DNA from: an uncultured Synergistales bacterium
GTDB lineage: Bacteria; Synergistota; Synergistia; Synergistales; Aminobacteriaceae
Length of the DNA stretch: 18,058 bases
Direction of reading: 5' to 3'
Assembly: GCA_905233515.1 (NCBI GenBank)
Contig: CAJOEQ010000003.1
Coordinates: 1 to 18,058 of the forward strand
Shown here piece by piece: positions 14,895 through 18,058 of this stretch. The notes below the pieces were generated by a model, which was not told where the DNA came from, ran no database searches, and worked only from the letters and a program-made list of their open reading frames with translations. The translations under genes were made by a program, and so were the position numbers. How positions within the stretch are numbered: position 1 is the first letter of the stretch; every line of letters begins with the position of its first letter.

Positions 14895-15911
14895 TTATTT
14901 AAGTTCAGAGAAGTATTTAATTGTTCTTACCATCTGGCTTGTGTAAGAATTCTCGTTGTCGTACCAAGATACAACCTGAACGAGCGTTAATTTATCTCCG
15001 GCGGGCTTGCATTTAGTCTGTGTTGCGTCAAAAATTGATCCCGCTGTGCTGTCAATAATATCGGAAGAAACGATCTGATCAGTGTTATACTCAAATGACT
15101 CTGTCGCTTCTTTCTTCATTTGCTCATTGACCTGCTCTTTTGTCCATGTGCCTTCGACTACTGCGTCAAGAATTGTAGTAGATCCTGTAGGAGTCGGGAC
15201 TCTCTGGGCTGCTCCGTCAAGTTTGCCGGATAATTCAGGAATAACAAGACCGATTGCCTTTGCTGCTCCTGTTGAGTTCGGGACGATATTGCAGGCTGCT
15301 GCTCTTGCTCTGCGTAAATCACCTTTTCTGTGAGGGCCGTCAAGAATCATCTGATCGCCTGTATAAGCGTGTACTGTAGTCATGAAACCTGACACGATAG
15401 GAGCTAAATCGTTAAGAGCTTTTGCCATAGGAGCAAGGCAGTTTGTCGTACATGATGCCGCAGAAATAATTGTGTCGCTTGCTTTTAATGTCTTGTGATT
15501 GACGTTAAATACTATTGTCGGGAGGTCATTGCCAGCGGGTGCAGAGATAACTACTTTGCGGGCTCCTGCTGTAATATGAGCCTGTGCTTTTTCCTTTGAA
15601 GCATAGAATCCTGAGCACTCAAGAACTACGTCAATTTTAAGTTCGCCCCATGGGAGTTCTTCTGCTTTAGGTTTCGCGTAAATAGTAATGTCTTTGCCGT
15701 CTACTGTGATCTTTCCGGCCTCGTCATCAGCGGTAATGCTATTTTTCTTGTAACTTCCGTGCGTTGTGTCATATTTAAGAAGGTGAGCTAACATGCTGGG
15801 TTTAACAAGGTCATTAATCGCTACAACTTCGTAACCCTCTGCGTCGAACATCTGACGGAAAGCAAGTCTTCCGATTCTTCCAAAGCCGTTAATAGCAACT
15901 CGTACAGCCAT
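14895..15911 (-). CDS. gapA: Glyceraldehyde-3-phosphate dehydrogenase (type I, NAD-dependent)
   Basis: Oxidises and phosphorylates glyceraldehyde 3-phosphate to 1,3-bisphosphoglycerate in glycolysis (cytoplasmic homotetramer). The Rossmann loop [14 protein letters not shown] is at the N-terminus, and the Asp of VAINDLVKP indicates NAD preference. The catalytic cysteine is C154 in [15 protein letters not shown], with the partner histidine expected in [10 protein letters not shown]. The phosphate-binding stretches [18 protein letters not shown] and the C-terminal WYDNENSY are intact. At 338 aa the length is normal. A strong AGGAGG (15923-15928) lies 11 bases before the ATG. A -10 candidate (15967-15972) and its own terminator suggest a single-gene unit, not clustered with pgk or tpiA. 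Confidence 0.98.
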   Translation of the reverse strand: MAVRVAINGFGRIGRLAFRQMFDAEGYEVVAINDLVKPSMLAHLLKYDTTHGSYKKNSITADDEAGKITVDGKDITIYAKPKAEELPWGELKIDVVLECSGFYASKEKAQAHITAGARKVVISAPAGNDLPTIVFNVNHKTLKASDTIISAASCTTNCLAPMAKALNDLAPIVSGFMTTVHAYTGDQMILDGPHRKGDLRRARAAACNIVPNSTGAAKAIGLVIPELSGKLDGAAQRVPTPTGSTTILDAVVEGTWTKEQVNEQMKKEATESFEYNTDQIVSSDIIDSTAGSIFDATQTKCKPAGDKLTLVQVVSWYDNENSYTSQMVRTIKYFSELK

Positions 15912-15942
15912 AATAAAAATTTCCTCCTGTTTATATTAATTT

Positions 15943-18058
15943 TTACGTGTGATCGAATTTGAAATTATTATACAACAAAATATACAAGCTAACACAAAAA
16001 AAAGACCCGGATTTGATTCCGGATCTTGAATGTTTTAATTTTATGAGCACAAAATATTTTATTACTGCAATAAACTGAGTACTGACTGCGGGAGCTGGTT
16101 GGCTGCCGGACTGGTTGAGAATCTGAAGTTTTACGAACTCCATCATTTCTTTTGCCATATCTGCGTCTCTGATTCTGGACTCGGCTGCGCTTAAATTCGT
16201 CATTGTAGTTGTCAAGTTCTCGCTTGTGTAGTCTAAAGCGTTCTGATATGCGCCGATTTTAGCACGCTGACTCGATACGATATTAATAGCATGATCGATA
16301 ATTCCGATTGCTGAAGCTGCTGTCTCACGAGTTGCGACGTTTACTTTAGTTACACCGAGTGAAGCCGCTGACATGTTGCCGATGTCGATAGCAATATCTT
16401 CGCCCTCATTTGCGCCGATTTGGAAGACTGTAGAGCTGTCAACGATATGGACTACTGCCTCATAGCCGGTGCTTGTAGGAGTTAAAATAAAGTTTTTCTC
16501 CGTATTGCTCCATGTTGCCTGAATTCCTGCCATAGCGTCAAATTCAATGTCTACATTTTCGTGAAGGATTCCGATTAAGTGATTGTCAGAGACTTTCACA
16601 TTTGTTGCAATCGGTGTCCCCGTGTGAGCGTCATAAATTGAGGCTTGGAATGCTGCTACAGAGCTTTCTTTAACGACGTTGAATGCAAGAGTGTTAATTA
16701 AATCTTCGTCGCCGCTGAACGTCAAATCACCCGCTGAACCTGCAAGCAATGACCTGAATATAAACGTGCCTGGTACTGTCTCGAGACCTTGTGCGGGCAT
16801 GTCGACTCCCTGCGTTTTCTCTACGAACGTGCAGAAATAATCAGAGTAAGAGCCGTTTACATATTGAGACTGCCCGAGATCGTTTGCAATCGCGCTGTTA
16901 AATTTCGCCCGGACTTCATTAAGAGTATCAGTAGCATAAAGAGTAACACTTGCTTTCTTGCCGTCGCCCTGAGTAATTGTAATAGTCTGCGGATTCTCAA
17001 GCATGAAAACGCCTGAAGTGTTCCAGAATGTATTCAAATCACGGAGCTTTGTGTCTCCTGTTGCTGTCTTGCCGATATATGCCGCTGTGAATTTCGCGAG
17101 GTTGTCGCCCTCTTTCATGTTGTCAACATCAAATTTATTATCAGTTGTTACTATAATATCGCCGTCGTAAACAGTGCCTCTCTGTTGATCAAGATAATAA
17201 TTGCGGAAATGTATATCTTTTTCCTGACAATTTGCGGAATTAAGCGCGTAAGTTAAAGTGCCGTTCTCAGCAAAGACGCTTACATTTGTTTTGTCAGGTG
17301 CATTTTCAGGAACCCAGTTATAAGGCCAGTCGGGATCTTGTGTTGCTGTAACGTTGACTGCCAAATCTGCGGCACTTGTTGCGCTTTCACCGATTACATT
17401 AAAGACAAATTTATCGCCGGTCTTGAATTGAGGGTCATCAGAATCGGGCTGTACTTTAAGAGCAAATTTAAATGCTCCGGCATCGTCTGAAAGTCCGATA
17501 AGTTTTGATAAATCCGGATTAGTTGTATTAGTGCCGTCATTGCGCAATATAATATTTTCCATTACAGCACTGTTTACAGTTCCGTCAAGTCCGAGAATAT
17601 TTGACTGTGCTTTGAGAGTAATGCCGTCTTCACTTGTTGAAGTAACTTCAAATAAGATGCTGGCGTTATTAATATCGCCCACTGATGAATCTAGAGTCGG
17701 GGTAAAATATGCCTGAACTTCGCTTAAATCAGCGGCCTGATCAAATCCATAATATGAAGAAATTGCGCTTTGTGCAGCAGTCGGAGCAGTAAGTGAAGCA
17801 TTTACTTCAAAATTTGCCGCCGGTAAATTGTCAACAGCTACTTTTACAATGCCGTCATCACCGTTAATTTCTACGTCTGTAATTACATTAGGGTGCTTAA
17901 TTGTCATAATTGAAGATTTCTGCACTTGGCCTTGTCCTGTCTGATTAGGATCAACAGTTACTTTAATTTTATAGTTACCCTCAAAAGATTTTTTCTGCCC
18001 GAACTGGTCAAGCTCTCTCAATGAACCGCGAACAAATGCCTTTACGCTTAAATTGCTC
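15943..18058 (-). CDS. Flagellin, partial (N-terminus outside the window), C-terminus apparently frameshifted
   Basis: Filament subunit of the flagellum, exported by the flagellar type III system. The frame is open to the window edge (in-frame NLSVKAFVRGSLRELDQFG at the right end), so the N-terminal D0/D1 helices lie beyond 18058. About 550 residues form the surface-exposed variable region. The C-terminal D1/D0 helix is clear: ATRETAASAIGIIDHAINIV, SSQRAKIGAYQNALDYTSEN, SRIRDADMAKEMMEF, VKLQILNQSG. After that point (about 16104) the open frame departs from the family: a 53-residue tail without flagellin features runs through a terminator (15996-16025) and the gapA -10. The expected ending ANQLPQSVLSLLQ is present in another frame and stops at 16062. 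Thus either a real mutation or a sequence/assembly error. The TTG at 18019-18021 is not a true start. Confidence 0.85.
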   Translation of the reverse strand, partial: SNLSVKAFVRGSLRELDQFGQKKSFEGNYKIKVTVDPNQTGQGQVQKSSIMTIKHPNVITDVEINGDDGIVKVAVDNLPAANFEVNASLTAPTAAQSAISSYYGFDQAADLSEVQAYFTPTLDSSVGDINNASILFEVTSTSEDGITLKAQSNILGLDGTVNSAVMENIILRNDGTNTTNPDLSKLIGLSDDAGAFKFALKVQPDSDDPQFKTGDKFVFNVIGESATSAADLAVNVTATQDPDWPYNWVPENAPDKTNVSVFAENGTLTYALNSANCQEKDIHFRNYYLDQQRGTVYDGDIIVTTDNKFDVDNMKEGDNLAKFTAAYIGKTATGDTKLRDLNTFWNTSGVFMLENPQTITITQGDGKKASVTLYATDTLNEVRAKFNSAIANDLGQSQYVNGSYSDYFCTFVEKTQGVDMPAQGLETVPGTFIFRSLLAGSAGDLTFSGDEDLINTLAFNVVKESSVAAFQASIYDAHTGTPIATNVKVSDNHLIGILHENVDIEFDAMAGIQATWSNTEKNFILTPTSTGYEAVVHIVDSSTVFQIGANEGEDIAIDIGNMSAASLGVTKVNVATRETAASAIGIIDHAINIVSSQRAKIGAYQNALDYTSENLTTTMTNLSAAESRIRDADMAKEMMEFVKLQILNQSGSQPAPAVSTQFIAVIKYFVLIKLKHSRSGIKSGSFFCVSLYILLYNNFKFDHT
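15967..15972 (-). promoter_or_regulatory. Candidate -10 box of gapA
   Basis: A perfect TATAAT on the minus strand, just after the flagellin terminator; transcription would begin about 50 bases before the gapA ATG. The -35 region at 17 bases (GTGTTA) is weak. The terminator upstream makes an independent promoter plausible. Confidence 0.45.
15996..16025 (-). terminator. Rho-independent terminator of the flagellin gene
   Basis: On the minus strand GATCCGG (16019-16025) pairs with CCGGGTC (16004-16010) over an 8-base loop, with one wobble pair that exists only in the leftward RNA. Eight T residues follow (16003-15996). It sits 36 bases beyond the expected flagellin stop at 16062 but inside the frameshifted extension, which argues that the extension is not the ancestral end. 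Confidence 0.88.
16062..16103 (-). other. Displaced canonical flagellin C-terminus in the alternate frame
   Basis: Read in the other frame, these bases encode ANQLPQSVLSLLQ and a TAA at 16062-16064, the usual flagellin ending. Joining LQILNQSG (in frame to 16105) directly to it needs one base removed. The usual intervening residues (such as AMLAQ) are missing, consistent with a deletion of about 17 bases. The exact length is an inference from family knowledge. Confidence 0.8.

Noticed and set aside
15943..16061. The 40-residue stretch of the flagellin frame beyond the canonical stop, as a genuine protein domain
   Set aside because: It spans a rho-independent terminator hairpin and the gapA -10 box and has no flagellin features; it looks like accidental read-through after a frameshift.
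16101..16110. Programmed ribosomal frameshift at the flagellin C-terminus
   Set aside because: No slippery heptamer, and the usual residues of the C-terminal helix are missing; a deletion or sequencing error explains this better.

Overview
The window looks like a chromosomal segment of a flagellated, AT-rich anaerobe (roughly 40% G+C by eye). My best guess is the phylum Synergistota, probably a gut or rumen lineage. The reasons are the gene neighbourhoods: signal peptidase I, RbgA, RNase HII, a FliK-like protein, a stand-alone FlhB C-terminal domain and YraN in one run; then RsmB, a kinase-less PASTA protein, ribulose-phosphate epimerase and a RodZ-like protein in another; plus a long flagellin. 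The order is Firmicutes-like. The phylum call is an inference from synteny, not a search result. I see no phage, insertion sequence, CRISPR array or obvious transferred island.

Layout. Positions 92-4435 (+ strand) hold topA (topoisomerase I), trmFO (tRNA m5U54 methyltransferase) and cobJ (a cobalamin-pathway methyltransferase) joined to trmFO by an ATGA overlap. From 4430 to the end of the window every gene is on the minus strand. In transcription order, right to left, these are: a partial flagellin whose C-terminus appears frameshifted, with its own terminator; gapA, flanked by a -10 candidate and a terminator; an AI-2E family membrane protein; tRNA-Cys(GCA) with a good promoter; a YugP-like zinc membrane protease, rsmB, the PASTA protein, rpe and rodZ, ending in a hairpin terminator at 8431-8464; then a well-formed promoter (8383-8411) driving lepB, rbgA, rnhB, fliK-like, flhB-like and yraN, which ends convergently on cobJ with a 6-bp overlap.

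How the genes fit together. The lepB-to-yraN block mixes protein export (LepB), ribosome assembly (RbgA), nucleic-acid housekeeping (RNase HII, YraN) and an unexplained pair resembling the flagellar hook-length control and export-switch partners FliK and FlhB. The yugP-to-rodZ block combines cell-envelope or shape functions (zinc protease, peptidoglycan-binding PASTA protein, RodZ) with 16S rRNA methylation (RsmB) and a pentose-phosphate enzyme. It resembles the Firmicutes rsmB-prpC-prkC-rsgA-rpe locus with phosphatase and RsgA absent and the kinase domain of PrkC missing. Three genes of this block start at TTG behind a perfect AGGAGG.

Most notable observations: the flagellin C-terminal frameshift (16101-16110), which makes the open frame run through its own terminator; the FliK-like/FlhB-C-like two-gene module; the kinase-less PASTA protein with a hexanucleotide repeat in its linker; and a strong excess of GAGTC/GACTC across the whole window. 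No intergenic stretch exceeds 300 bases. The longest are 1-136 (candidate topA promoter only), 2282-2399 (a 12-bp palindrome, no convincing promoter), 8332-8470 (terminator plus promoter), 12602-12703 (only the rsmB ribosome-binding site recognised) and 13394-13505 (extended -10 candidate).
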